In this document: positions 24,435 through 30,739 of the stretch, in pieces
Numbering within the stretch: the first letter of the stretch is position 1
How the letters are laid out: every line of letters starts with the position of its first letter
IMG/VR virus record: IMGVR_UViG_3300031565_000089
Location: 1-44,209 of that record
Strand: one strand, 5' to 3'
From: a virus
Length of the DNA: 44,209 nucleotides
Notes under the pieces: model-generated
Seen by the model: only the letters and a program-made list of their open reading frames with translations
Told to the model about the DNA's origin: nothing
Database searches by the model: none
Program-made: the position numbers and the translations under genes

Positions 24435-25729
24435 TATAGATAAACCTCCCCCGGCAAAATATTTAAAACTGCTTTTCTGACGTCGCCTGAAGAAATTGTA
24501 AAATCAATCTGACGAATCATTAATTCTTTCGGGTCAGGGATTCCCGCTTCAGAACTTACTATAGTTATAAAGTCGCCAGTTTTCCAACGTTTCCCGGTGT
24601 TCGGATTCAACCATGAAGGATAAGGAATTGAATTTTTATAAAATTCCCTGACTGTTTTCTGTTCTTCCCATTCCGTCATACTTGAAAGGGTTTTGTCGTC
24701 CGCGTCCTGATATGAAATTATTTTGACTGATTGCTGTTTTAAAAGCCTGCTTTGTACAGTCTCGATTAAATTCTGATCGTCTGGCGTTTGGGTTTTCCCG
24801 ATATAGTCCCCGAAAATTGAAGTTGTATCGAAAACAAATTCAAGAGATTCAACACCGAGAAATTCAAGAAAATTATTATCTATTTTGAAAAACGCCACAG
24901 AATCGGTTTTTTCTGCTTTTCGAATAAGACATTTTCCGGCGCCAGTATTAGAAACAACGGCGGACCGTTCCCGGGCCAGTCTGGAAATAAAAGTAAAAGG
25001 CTTTTCATTATCTTCGGCAGTAGCTTTCGGGAAATTTTCCCCTATTTCTACATTATCGGAAATTTCAAGCCCTAACGAAAAAGAACGGGTTACAACTTCC
25101 GAAACCTGTTCAAGGTCCTGATCCAGAAATTCCCGGGGAATGGTTGGTAAAAAATCAGATTTTTCGAGTAGAAAAGTTTTTGACCTTCCGGCCAGAGTCT
25201 GCGAACTGGAAGAAGATGTAATTTTATTTCCGGGAATTTCAATCGAACCGGTTAAAACTGGATCCTCCCCGATATATATAACAATATCGGGTAAACCTTT
25301 TTCGGCAAATTCCGCCGGGTCAATTCTATATACAGGGTCTTTTATTCCCGGGTCATTAGGATAGACCATTGAAAAAGAATCTGAACAAGTATCAAAATAT
25401 TCTGAAAATTTAAATTCATGCGGGAAAGGACATTTTTTCCCGTTTATTTTAATCGTTAAATCGTCTTCATTATCAACTTTTATTGTCTGATCTTCTGAAA
25501 GTTCGTCGATTATTCCGGTTGGAATATTTAACGTTTCATTCGGATAAATAAGCATTTCACCCGGAAACAATGTTTCATCGGCAATTAATTGATTTGTCCG
25601 GGCGATTCTGTCGGGTGTAAATATTGTTGGATTCGCGTTTACTATTTCTTGAACTGTTACATTGAACCATGTTGAAATGTAAGTTATTCTATCGCCTGAT
25701 TTTACAGTATATGTTCCTTTTATTCCCAT
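24434..25729 (-). CDS. Baseplate hub, Mu gpP-like, with N-terminal LysM
   Basis: 431 residues. Residues 5-65 are a LysM module ('TYTVKSGDRITYISTWF... VQEIVNANPTI... LIYPNE'), which binds peptidoglycan or acts as a tube/tape-measure adaptor. From about 85 the gpP/gp27-like hub follows ('LTIKINGKKCPFPHEFKFSEYFD'; 'GDWITIVSSE'-type loop; final 'QIDFTISSGDVRKAVLNILPGE'). In many contractile systems LysM and hub are separate proteins. SD GAGGT. Coupled to the MazG-like gene. Confidence 0.8.
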   Translation of the reverse strand: MGIKGTYTVKSGDRITYISTWFNVTVQEIVNANPTIFTPDRIARTNQLIADETLFPGEMLIYPNETLNIPTGIIDELSEDQTIKVDNEDDLTIKINGKKCPFPHEFKFSEYFDTCSDSFSMVYPNDPGIKDPVYRIDPAEFAEKGLPDIVIYIGEDPVLTGSIEIPGNKITSSSSSQTLAGRSKTFLLEKSDFLPTIPREFLDQDLEQVSEVVTRSFSLGLEISDNVEIGENFPKATAEDNEKPFTFISRLARERSAVVSNTGAGKCLIRKAEKTDSVAFFKIDNNFLEFLGVESLEFVFDTTSIFGDYIGKTQTPDDQNLIETVQSRLLKQQSVKIISYQDADDKTLSSMTEWEEQKTVREFYKNSIPYPSWLNPNTGKRWKTGDFITIVSSEAGIPDPKELMIRQIDFTISSGDVRKAVLNILPGEVYL

Positions 25730-25756
25730 TTTTTAAAATACCTCTTCTTTATTATA

Positions 25757-26020
25757 TCAGATTTTCAATTTAAGAGCATATTTTATTATAGGTGTCAATG
25801 TCTTTTTAGTCCCGGGAATTCCCGGATTGTCTGCCCATACTGTAGAATTTAAGTTTTCATAGCCCTGATTCAATGCAACACCATTCAGCGCGAATTCTTC
25901 TTTATCAAATTTTATTGTAAAACATAATGATTTATCAGCGTAAAATTCCGCAGTTTCTGGAATAAAGGGCCATTTTTCGCCGAAGTCTGATTTTTTTATT
26001 TTGGTTTTTTGTGGGGACAT
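25757..26020 (-). CDS. DUF2511-like small protein
   Basis: 87 residues from the ATG at 26020. 'KIKKSDFGEKWPFI... LCFTIKFDKEEFALNGVALNQG... VWADNPG... KTLTPIIKYALKL' matches the layout of DUF2511 (YebY-type) proteins, whose function is unknown. There is no signal peptide here although many relatives have one. An upstream in-frame TTG at 26056 exists. The SD AAGGAGG (26047-26053) is separated from the ATG by a 19-base hairpin that may bring it close. Confidence 0.55.
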   Translation of the reverse strand: MSPQKTKIKKSDFGEKWPFIPETAEFYADKSLCFTIKFDKEEFALNGVALNQGYENLNSTVWADNPGIPGTKKTLTPIIKYALKLKI

Positions 26021-26053
26021 AATAAAACCGGGGCTGTTGACCCCGGCCTCCTT
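26021..26053 (-). promoter_or_regulatory. SD bridged to its start codon by a hairpin (or terminator)
   Basis: On the minus strand AAGGAGG (26053-26047) is followed directly by CCGGGG, a 7-base loop, CCCCGG (26033-26028), TTTTATT and the ATG at 26020. If the stem forms, SD-ATG spacing becomes 7 bases. The same hairpin plus TTTTATT could instead act as a terminator after the DUF2303 gene. Confidence 0.55.
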
Positions 26054-26056
26054 CAA

Positions 26057-26791
26057 TTAACAGATAATTGGTGATTCTACCTTATCAGATAGATAAGCTT
26101 TTATTTTGGCTTTCGCGTCAAGTTTCCACGCCCCGCCGTCGGCTTCAAAAAGAGCAATGACAGGACTTCCGCCCTCCTGCTTATATCTGAAGATAAAAGC
26201 GGATTCAGGTTGTTCGACTTCCCGGAATGTTCTATAAGGCTTAAGCTTTACGACAGTTTGCGGCATGTCATCATCCGCAATGCCGGGACATAATACTTCA
26301 TTTGAAGCCATACGGCTTGTTGTCGCGCCGTTATCGTCGCCGGCGGTCTGGTTTATACACTGCATTCGTGAAGCTGCAGAAATAATTTTTGATTTATCAT
26401 CATTCCCACAAAACAGCGCCGAAAATTTTATTATAAAATCTTCCTGCGCGATAAATCTTCCGAATGGGAATTTATCAACTTCAGTTAAATTTGATTCAAG
26501 AATTTGGTGTCTGTCGTTTCTTTCGCCTTCAACAGGTGAATAAATAGAAATGCAATCGTAAGAATCAATTACAATTATTGAATTATTTGAATCGACACCG
26601 TCAAGATTTTCTTTTATATAATCGGCTATACCGTCGAGAGTTGAAACTTTAAGCATTGACGGCCGCGGGTCCGAATAAACTTTTTTAAGCCCGTAATCAC
26701 TATAAGTTTTTCCGTCGATTATTACGGTTTTTTCCTGACCTTCAACAAGTTTTTGAATTTTATCAATTGCCTCTTTTCCGAAACCTTCCAT
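26057..26791 (-). CDS. DUF2303 family phage protein
   Basis: 244 residues. Matches the DUF2303 pattern seen in many phages: 'TLDGIADYIKEN', 'IVIDSYDCISIYSP', 'FGRFIAQEDFIIKFSALF', 'VVKLKPYRTFREVEQPESAFIFRYK' and 'ALFEADGGAWKLDA'. Function unknown. It typically neighbours the small protein that also precedes it here. SD TAGGAGA; ATG shares a base with the previous stop. Confidence 0.85.
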   Translation of the reverse strand: MEGFGKEAIDKIQKLVEGQEKTVIIDGKTYSDYGLKKVYSDPRPSMLKVSTLDGIADYIKENLDGVDSNNSIIVIDSYDCISIYSPVEGERNDRHQILESNLTEVDKFPFGRFIAQEDFIIKFSALFCGNDDKSKIISAASRMQCINQTAGDDNGATTSRMASNEVLCPGIADDDMPQTVVKLKPYRTFREVEQPESAFIFRYKQEGGSPVIALFEADGGAWKLDAKAKIKAYLSDKVESPIIC

Positions 26792-27132
26792 TATTTATTT
26801 TCTCCTACGGCCGCCAGTTGGTCGGCAAGTTCCATTTGTTTTGGATCGTTAACAGTCATTCGCGGATCCCCGTTTTCATCTTTTGACAAGTAAGTAACCG
26901 CTTTTTTGCTTCCAACCTGTGCAAGCCCTGTTTTCATCGATACGTCAATTGTCGTTTGCGTTCTGGTTTCGTCTGGTTTAATTGTCCATGTTATTTGAAC
27001 AGTTCGCGCCTTTCCCGCGGAAGTATTTTCATCCGCGATATTTTCAAGAACACGATCCATTCCTAAATGAAACAATCTTTCAGCAAGGCCGCCGCCTATA
27101 TTGCTTAATGTGGCGTGTTGAGCTTTACCCAT
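26791..27132 (-). CDS. Phage protein often named 'replication terminator protein'
   Basis: 113 residues: 'LSNIGGGLAERLFHLGMDRVLENIADENTSAGKARTVQITWTIKPDETRTQTTIDVSMKTGLA' follows the well-known phage family annotated as replication terminator protein, a name without direct functional support that I know of for phages. It commonly pairs with DUF2303, as here. SD AGGGGGA. Confidence 0.7.
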   Translation of the reverse strand: MGKAQHATLSNIGGGLAERLFHLGMDRVLENIADENTSAGKARTVQITWTIKPDETRTQTTIDVSMKTGLAQVGSKKAVTYLSKDENGDPRMTVNDPKQMELADQLAAVGENK

Positions 27133-27146
27133 AAGTAAAATCCCCC

Positions 27147-27494
27147 TTAATATAATTTTAAATCGTCTTCCGAATTTTCGGTTTCTTGATTTAATTCTGT
27201 TTTTTCTTCAGAAACTTTTTCCGGGACCGGTTCAGGGTTAATTTCTGATTTATTTTCCGGTCCTGAAAATAAAGAATCATAAATTTCTTTTTCTTCTGAT
27301 TTTTCATTATCGAATGGAACCCCCAATTTAACAGAGGTAAATTGTTTAAAAGCTTTTTTTTGTCGATTATGCAGCCGCATTTTAAAAATTCTTGTTCTTG
27401 AAGATTGAACAATCCATCGCCCTAATTCAAAGAACATTCCAAACGAAAGCGCAAAAATAATAAATATTGCGATTTGCAGAAATGAAAGAATCAT
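27147..27494 (-). CDS. Single-pass membrane protein with acidic tail
   Basis: 115 residues from the ATG at 27494 (SD AAAGGA, 5 bases away); an upstream in-frame start at 27593 has no SD and overlaps the preceding gene. Residues 2-27 are a membrane helix, then a basic patch, then a long acidic Glu/Pro-rich disordered tail. Its start overlaps the preceding gene by 4 bases. Function unknown. Confidence 0.55.
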   Translation of the reverse strand: MILSFLQIAIFIIFALSFGMFFELGRWIVQSSRTRIFKMRLHNRQKKAFKQFTSVKLGVPFDNEKSEEKEIYDSLFSGPENKSEINPEPVPEKVSEEKTELNQETENSEDDLKLY

Positions 27495-27700
27495 AAAAAT
27501 TCCTTTAATTCTTTTTTTAATTCGCCCACCATACAGCCTTGAGTCGATTTTATTTCCCGGGATGGACAGTCTTTTTTTACGCACTCTTCGCAATAAGTGA
27601 AAACATTCCCGTTTATATCTGTAAAAGAATTCATATGCTGCGCGGTTTCCTGACGCTTTTTAAGGTATGCGGCTTTTTTCGGCGTATTCCGATTATTCAT
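27491..27700 (-). CDS. Small Cys-rich protein
   Basis: 69 residues. 'YCEECVKKDCPSREIKSTQGCM' contains four Cys that could hold a zinc, flanked by basic N-terminal and charged C-terminal helices. Overlaps both neighbours by 4 bases. Unknown function; small phage zinc proteins are often host takeover factors, which is only a general expectation. Confidence 0.55.
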   Translation of the reverse strand: MNNRNTPKKAAYLKKRQETAQHMNSFTDINGNVFTYCEECVKKDCPSREIKSTQGCMVGELKKELKEFL

Positions 27701-27927
27701 TTTTTTTCTTTCTCCTCAATTAAAACTAATTTACCTTCAGAAATTTTTAATTCCCCGGTTGTTCCGTCTGGAAGATCAATTGTAAATAAATTAATTTTTC
27801 CCTGAAATAGGGAATTCAATTTTATATAACCCAGGGGGCTTTTATAATAAACGGTCCCGGTTGCTGAAACGTTCAAAGCAAAACCATTTATTGTTAAATG
27901 TTGACCGGGAAAATATTTAAAACTCAT
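27697..27927 (-). CDS. Small beta-rich protein
   Basis: 76 residues from the ATG at 27927 ('MSFKYFPGQHLTINGFALN'). An in-frame ATG 60 bases upstream (27987) would overlap the 38-residue frame before it. The pattern of short strands and Gly turns ('GTVYYKSPLGYIKL') suggests an SH3-like barrel. The TAA of the preceding small frame lies one base before this ATG. Function unknown. Confidence 0.5.
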   Translation of the reverse strand: MSFKYFPGQHLTINGFALNVSATGTVYYKSPLGYIKLNSLFQGKINLFTIDLPDGTTGELKISEGKLVLIEEKEKK

Positions 27928-27928
27928 A

Positions 27929-28045
27929 TTAGCCCCGGACCTTATACGCGATTCCAACCAGAACGGGCATTTTATGCGATTCTGCAAAATCTTTCAGAAA
28001 AGTTCCAATTCTCCAACGTAAAACGCCTTTAATTAATTTTTTCAT
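27929..28045 (-). CDS. 38-residue basic small protein
   Basis: ATG at 28045 to TAA at 27929, overlapping the RHH-like gene before it by 17 bases and ending one base before the next ATG. Composition is basic then amphipathic ('MKKLIKGVLRWRIGTFLKDF'). Its fit between two genes with no gap argues that it is real, but it is very short and no family is recognised. Confidence 0.4.
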   Translation of the reverse strand: MKKLIKGVLRWRIGTFLKDFAESHKMPVLVGIAYKVRG

Positions 28046-28199
28046 TACTTGCCGCCTTTTCTCTGTTTTCAAGAGCTTCTTTTATTAAAATTGCGCCTTG
28101 CTGTTCTGCGGGAATTCTATAATCTTTATCTTTTGATAAATTAATTACTTTTTCCCATAGCTTAGAATCAATTTTTACAAATTTTCTTACTAATGGCAA
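28029..28199 (-). CDS. Ribbon-helix-helix-like small protein
   Basis: 56 residues from a TTG start with a strong SD (AAGGAGG, 6-base spacing). 'VRKFVKIDSKLWEKVINLSKD... PAEQQGAILIKEALENRE' has one N-terminal strand and two helices like Arc/MetJ-type repressors. It is the first gene of the leftward operon, directly after the tRNA-like element, and could autoregulate the promoter at 28494-28522. Confidence 0.5.
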   Translation of the reverse strand: MPLVRKFVKIDSKLWEKVINLSKDKDYRIPAEQQGAILIKEALENREKAASNEKIN

Positions 28200-28222
28200 A
28201 ATATGCCTCCTTATTTAATATA

Positions 28223-28294
28223 TTGAACCGGCCGGGCTTGAACCGACGACCTCCGGAAAAATTCCGGTGCGCCTTCCAACTGCGCCACGTTTCA
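28223..28294 (-). ncRNA. tRNA-like element with a five-base anticodon loop
   Basis: Minus strand folds as a tRNA cloverleaf: acceptor TGAAACG/CGGTTCA (6 of 7 pairs), D stem GCGC/GCGC, anticodon-position stem CCGGA/TCCGG, variable AGGTC, T stem GTCGG/CCGGC with T-loop TTCAAGC. The anticodon loop is only ATTTT, two bases short of the normal seven, so no anticodon can be assigned. CCA is not encoded. Either a decayed tRNA or a tRNA mimic. It lies in the 5' leader of the leftward operon, 11 bases before the SD of the first gene. Confidence 0.6.
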
Positions 28295-28301
28295 AAATCT
28301 G

Positions 28302-28322
28302 CCCCGGCAACCACAACCGGGG
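28302..28322 (-). other. GC-rich hairpin upstream of the tRNA-like element
   Basis: CCCCGG (28302-28307) and CCGGGG (28317-28322) form a 6-bp stem with a 9-base loop in an AT-rich setting. In the minus-strand leader it precedes the tRNA-like element by about 7 bases and could serve as a processing or attenuation structure. Confidence 0.45.
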
Positions 28323-28449
28323 ACTTTAAAAAATAAATACTATTTATGATTGTAAAATAATAGGGCTTTTTACCGTGCTACCCTCAGTTTAAAACTGATA
28401 TTCGGATGTCATCCCGACTTACCCGGACACGCCCGCATATATTCCCCCC

Positions 28450-28494
28450 TTTCAATAACAGTTTATTACTATAAACTACTTACCGTTATTGAAA
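28450..28494. repeat. Inverted repeat at the leftward transcription start
   Basis: TTCAATAAC on the left and GTTATTGAA on the right enclose a second pair, GTTTAT/ATAAAC. The right arm abuts the -10 box of the minus promoter (28494-28499). It could be an operator or a 5' hairpin of the transcript. Confidence 0.5.
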
Positions 28495-28522
28495 TAATAG
28501 TTCCGTTTAAATCATTTGTCAA
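28494..28522 (-). promoter_or_regulatory. Consensus promoter of the leftward hub operon
   Basis: Minus strand TTGACA (28522-28517), 17 bases, TATTAT (28499-28494). It drives a leader of roughly 290 bases before the first gene at 28199. Divergent from the plus promoter at 28571. Confidence 0.8.
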
Positions 28523-28570
28523 TGGTTTTTAAAAATAATGTAAAAAAGATAAATAAATAATTTAAAAGGG

Positions 28571-28599
28571 TTGACGCCCCGCTTAATAAAGGGTATTAT
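28571..28599 (+). promoter_or_regulatory. Rightward early promoter
   Basis: TTGACG (28571-28576), 17 bases, TATTAT (28594-28599). GGG directly precedes the -35 and CTTAATAAAGGG directly precedes the -10, both shared with other early promoters of this genome. Confidence 0.75.
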
Positions 28600-28629
28600 G
28601 AATTAAGAGTTAAGCAAAAGGGGTTTAAA

Positions 28630-28863
28630 ATGGAATTACAGATAATCAAACAGTCAGAAGAAGCAGTAACAATTTTAGTCGGAACAAAAGAATTTTTCAT
28701 CATGAAAACAGATTCTTATATAAATGTACTTTGTAAAAACGCGGCTCATTCAGCTTATAGAGGAATGGGAAACTTTTTCGATACATGGGAACAGGCTTTA
28801 AATAAATATAAAAGCGCTGCCGCAAAAGAAGCAATTAAAACAGCAATTGATTTATTAAAATAA
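28630..28863 (+). CDS. Small early protein, unknown
   Basis: 77 residues, SD AAAAGGGG. Two or three strands then helices ('WEQALNKYKSAAAKEAIKTAIDLLK'). First gene after a strong promoter, so probably made early. A perfect 14-bp GC palindrome (GGCCCCGCGGGGCC) follows the stop within 10 bases. No family recognised. Confidence 0.6.
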   Translation: MELQIIKQSEEAVTILVGTKEFFIMKTDSYINVLCKNAAHSAYRGMGNFFDTWEQALNKYKSAAAKEAIKTAIDLLK

Positions 28864-28901
28864 AATATAGGCCCCGCGGGGCCCGGGGAAGGATAGAAAA
28901 T

Positions 28902-29123
28902 ATGAAAGATATTATTGAAGGGTTTGAAGTTATAAAATGTGAACACTGCGGCTATTATTATGATAATTTTACTTCTATGAATTTTGAAATAGGAAAAGAT
29001 CATGTTTCTTTTTTAGTTGGCCGGGAAAAAGCAAGCGAAATGATGCATAAAACAAAGTTTATATATTATAATGATTCGAATGTAATCTGCCCAATTTGTA
29101 GCGAATTAGTAACCAGAACATAA
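28902..29123 (+). CDS. Small Zn-ribbon-type early protein
   Basis: 73 residues with CEHC near the start and CPIC near the end, about 47 residues apart, a possible single zinc site holding a small beta domain. SD AAGGA. Same early plus-strand unit as the preceding gene. Function unknown. Confidence 0.6.
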   Translation: MKDIIEGFEVIKCEHCGYYYDNFTSMNFEIGKDHVSFLVGREKASEMMHKTKFIYYNDSNVICPICSELVTRT

Positions 29124-29136
29124 AGCATAAAAAAGA

Positions 29137-29168
29137 TTTAATAAGGGGTTGACCTACCCCTTATTAAA
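29137..29168. repeat. Perfect 12-bp inverted repeat over the -35 box (operator candidate)
   Basis: TTTAATAAGGGG (29137-29148) and its exact complement CCCCTTATTAAA (29157-29168) flank 8 bases that contain the -35 hexamer of the next promoter. A dimeric regulator bound here would block or recruit polymerase. Confidence 0.7.
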
Positions 29169-29177
29169 TGGTAATAT
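29149..29177 (+). promoter_or_regulatory. Rightward early promoter with embedded operator
   Basis: TTGACC (29149-29154), 17 bases, TAATAT (29172-29177). The -35 box lies in the centre of the 12-bp inverted repeat described at 29137-29168. Confidence 0.7.
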
Positions 29178-29206
29178 AAATTAACGTTAAGGAAAAGGGG
29201 TATTAT

Positions 29207-29437
29207 ATGAAATCATTTGAAGCAGGGAAAAATTATCAGACACGGTCAATATGTGATCATAATTGTATATTTACAGCGAAGGTTCTGAAGAGAACAGCAA
29301 AAACAGTAACCGTCATTACTGATCAAGGCGAAGCCCGCTGCAAGATTCATACAGACGACGAAGGCGAAGAATTCTTTTTCCCTTACGGTCGCTATAGCAT
29401 GGCGCCAGTTATAAAGGCTTCAAGGCTTACAGCTTAA
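29207..29437 (+). CDS. Conserved small phage/plasmid protein ('RSICDHNCIF' type)
   Basis: 76 residues. 'FEAGKNYQTRSICDHNCIFTAKVLKRTAKTVTV... GRYSMAPVIKASRL' is a pattern I recognise from many small phage and plasmid proteins of unknown function; the S-I-C-D-H-N-C core is nearly invariant. It has its own regulated promoter and terminator, so it is a one-gene unit. SD AAAAGGGG. Confidence 0.65.
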   Translation: MKSFEAGKNYQTRSICDHNCIFTAKVLKRTAKTVTVITDQGEARCKIHTDDEGEEFFFPYGRYSMAPVIKASRLTA

Positions 29438-29443
29438 TAAAAA

Positions 29444-29468
29444 ACCCGGTTTAATCGCCGGGTTTTTT
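29444..29468. terminator. Bidirectional terminator between convergent genes
   Basis: ACCCGG (29444-29449) and CCGGGT (29458-29463) with an 8-base loop; a T-run follows on the plus strand and an A-run precedes, so it works for both the plus gene at 29207 and the minus gene ending at 29471. Confidence 0.8.
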
Positions 29469-29470
29469 GT

Positions 29471-30256
29471 TTACCATCTTCTTGTTATGCCGCGCGTAAA
29501 AGCTTTTGCGGCTTCATCTTTATAGAATTTTTCAATATCTGATTGAGTAATTTTATTTTTTGAATTTTCCATCCAATGAGTAGCGGAACGCCTTTCATTT
29601 TTCCCGTCATAATATATTTGTTTCCATTTAGGAAAAGTATTCCCTGATTTCGGAGAAGAGCTTACAAACTGGAACCAACCTGAAGTCATCCCGGTCGGTA
29701 ATTCTGATTTTCTCATATAGAAAAATTGATTTGACCCGGGCAGCCCGTAACCGTCTTTGTATGCATTCCTTAACATGGCCCATGTCTGCGCAAGCGGATC
29801 GTTTGCTTTTACGGTCCCGACGTCTGACGGCCGCCTTAATGCCATTTGTCGGAATAGAAACGCCGTTCTTACTTTCTTTCTTTGATTTTTGGCTGTTCTT
29901 GCCCGTTCCGTCGGAACCGGCCCAGAATGTTTAAAACCGTCTTCCTGTTCTTCTAAAAATTCATAGTCCCTCCGGCCTTGCTTAGAAGGCGAACCCCAAG
30001 AAGATTCAATTTTATCAATATCATGGTGCGGAATCGCCCGGTTAAATTTTAAAGCCCCGCCGCCGGGCTTCGAAGAAACAACATATTTATTTCTTAATGT
30101 AAAATCACGCCGCATTTCTGTTTCTGATTTTTCCATTCCAAGGAAAGCAACCCGGGAGGCCGTGTTTGCAATAGCGAACCGAGCGAAGTTCGGAAAGTCT
30201 CTTGAAAGTGTTTGTCTTATCTCTGAATCGTTTTTTATTGTAGCTTTAAATTCCAT
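29471..30256 (-). CDS. Probable minor virion protein of the 'phage tail/neck' type
   Basis: 261 residues. N-terminus 'MEFKATIKNDSEIRQTLSRDFPNFARFAIANTASRVAF... MRRDFTLRNKYVVSS' resembles minor tail or neck proteins that precede tail genes in many phages; the rest is basic and aromatic. It lies alone on the minus strand between two terminators. No SD: TATAAT (30268-30263) ends 6 bases before the ATG but no good -35 is seen, so a leaderless start is possible but weak. Confidence 0.5.
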   Translation of the reverse strand: MEFKATIKNDSEIRQTLSRDFPNFARFAIANTASRVAFLGMEKSETEMRRDFTLRNKYVVSSKPGGGALKFNRAIPHHDIDKIESSWGSPSKQGRRDYEFLEEQEDGFKHSGPVPTERARTAKNQRKKVRTAFLFRQMALRRPSDVGTVKANDPLAQTWAMLRNAYKDGYGLPGSNQFFYMRKSELPTGMTSGWFQFVSSSPKSGNTFPKWKQIYYDGKNERRSATHWMENSKNKITQSDIEKFYKDEAAKAFTRGITRRW

Positions 30257-30280
30257 GTCTTAATTATAGACCTGAATTAT

Positions 30281-30312
30281 AAATAAAAAAAGGCGTCTTT
30301 TTAAGACGCCTT
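30281..30312 (-). terminator. Terminator of the HTH/methyltransferase operon
   Basis: AAGGCGTCTT (30290-30299) and AAGACGCCTT (30303-30312) form a perfect 10-bp stem with a TTT loop. On the minus strand it is followed by TTTTTATTT. Confidence 0.85.
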
Positions 30313-30361
30313 CCGGATGAATATGGGCAAATAAAATCCTTATGGTAAATAAAGTATAGAA

Positions 30362-30739
30362 TCAATCAATAAATATTTCAATAGCCAATTTTAAAAGCGG
30401 TTTCCATGGCATATCTTCTTTTTTCCCTGCAGCTGAATAAATAACTTTAAGCCCGCAGATTTTAGCGACAATATATTCAATTATAGCGCCCCGGGAATTA
30501 TACCATTTATCCAACATATAAATATGAGTACAACCAAGAAGCGCCAACAGGTCGGCCCGCATATATGTAGCGTATTTATCAGATTCTGAAAAAGTACGAG
30601 GAAAATGCAGCCTATCGCCTATTGTTACGGGATTCTCGACCGTATAGCCTTTTAAATCAAGAATCTTTTCAGCATTTTCGAAATTCTTTCTATATTTTTT
30701 TACGCCAGTAATCGGGCCGCTTATATATATTTTTCTCAT
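30362..30739 (-). CDS. DUF4406 protein (nucleoside deoxyribosyltransferase-like fold)
   Basis: 125 residues: 'KIYISGPITGVKKYRKNFENAEKILDLKGYTVENP... YMRADLLALLGCTHIYMLDKWYNSRGAIIEYIVAKICGLKVIY' is the DUF4406 pattern, a small Rossmann-like fold related to nucleoside 2-deoxyribosyltransferases. The M-R-A-D-L and S-R-G-A-x-x-E blocks are the usual substrate-pocket segments. Probably acts on nucleotides; the actual reaction is not established. Overlaps the methyltransferase gene by 4 bases. Confidence 0.8.
   Translation of the reverse strand: MRKIYISGPITGVKKYRKNFENAEKILDLKGYTVENPVTIGDRLHFPRTFSESDKYATYMRADLLALLGCTHIYMLDKWYNSRGAIIEYIVAKICGLKVIYSAAGKKEDMPWKPLLKLAIEIFID

Noticed and set aside
28375-28440. 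A possible second tRNA: hairpin CAGTTT/AAACTG with a TTTAAAA-type loop that would give a UAA or UUA anticodon
   Set aside because: No T-loop (TTCRA) and no pairing acceptor stem could be found on either strand; treated as leader structure.
28870-28883. GGCCCCGCGGGGCC palindrome as a terminator
   Set aside because: No T-run follows and another gene starts 19 bases later; it may be an RNA hairpin but has no clear role.
30257-30291. Promoter for the minus-strand gene at 30256
   Set aside because: TATAAT is well placed for a leaderless start but the -35 position is a T-run inside the terminator, so it is mentioned only under the gene.
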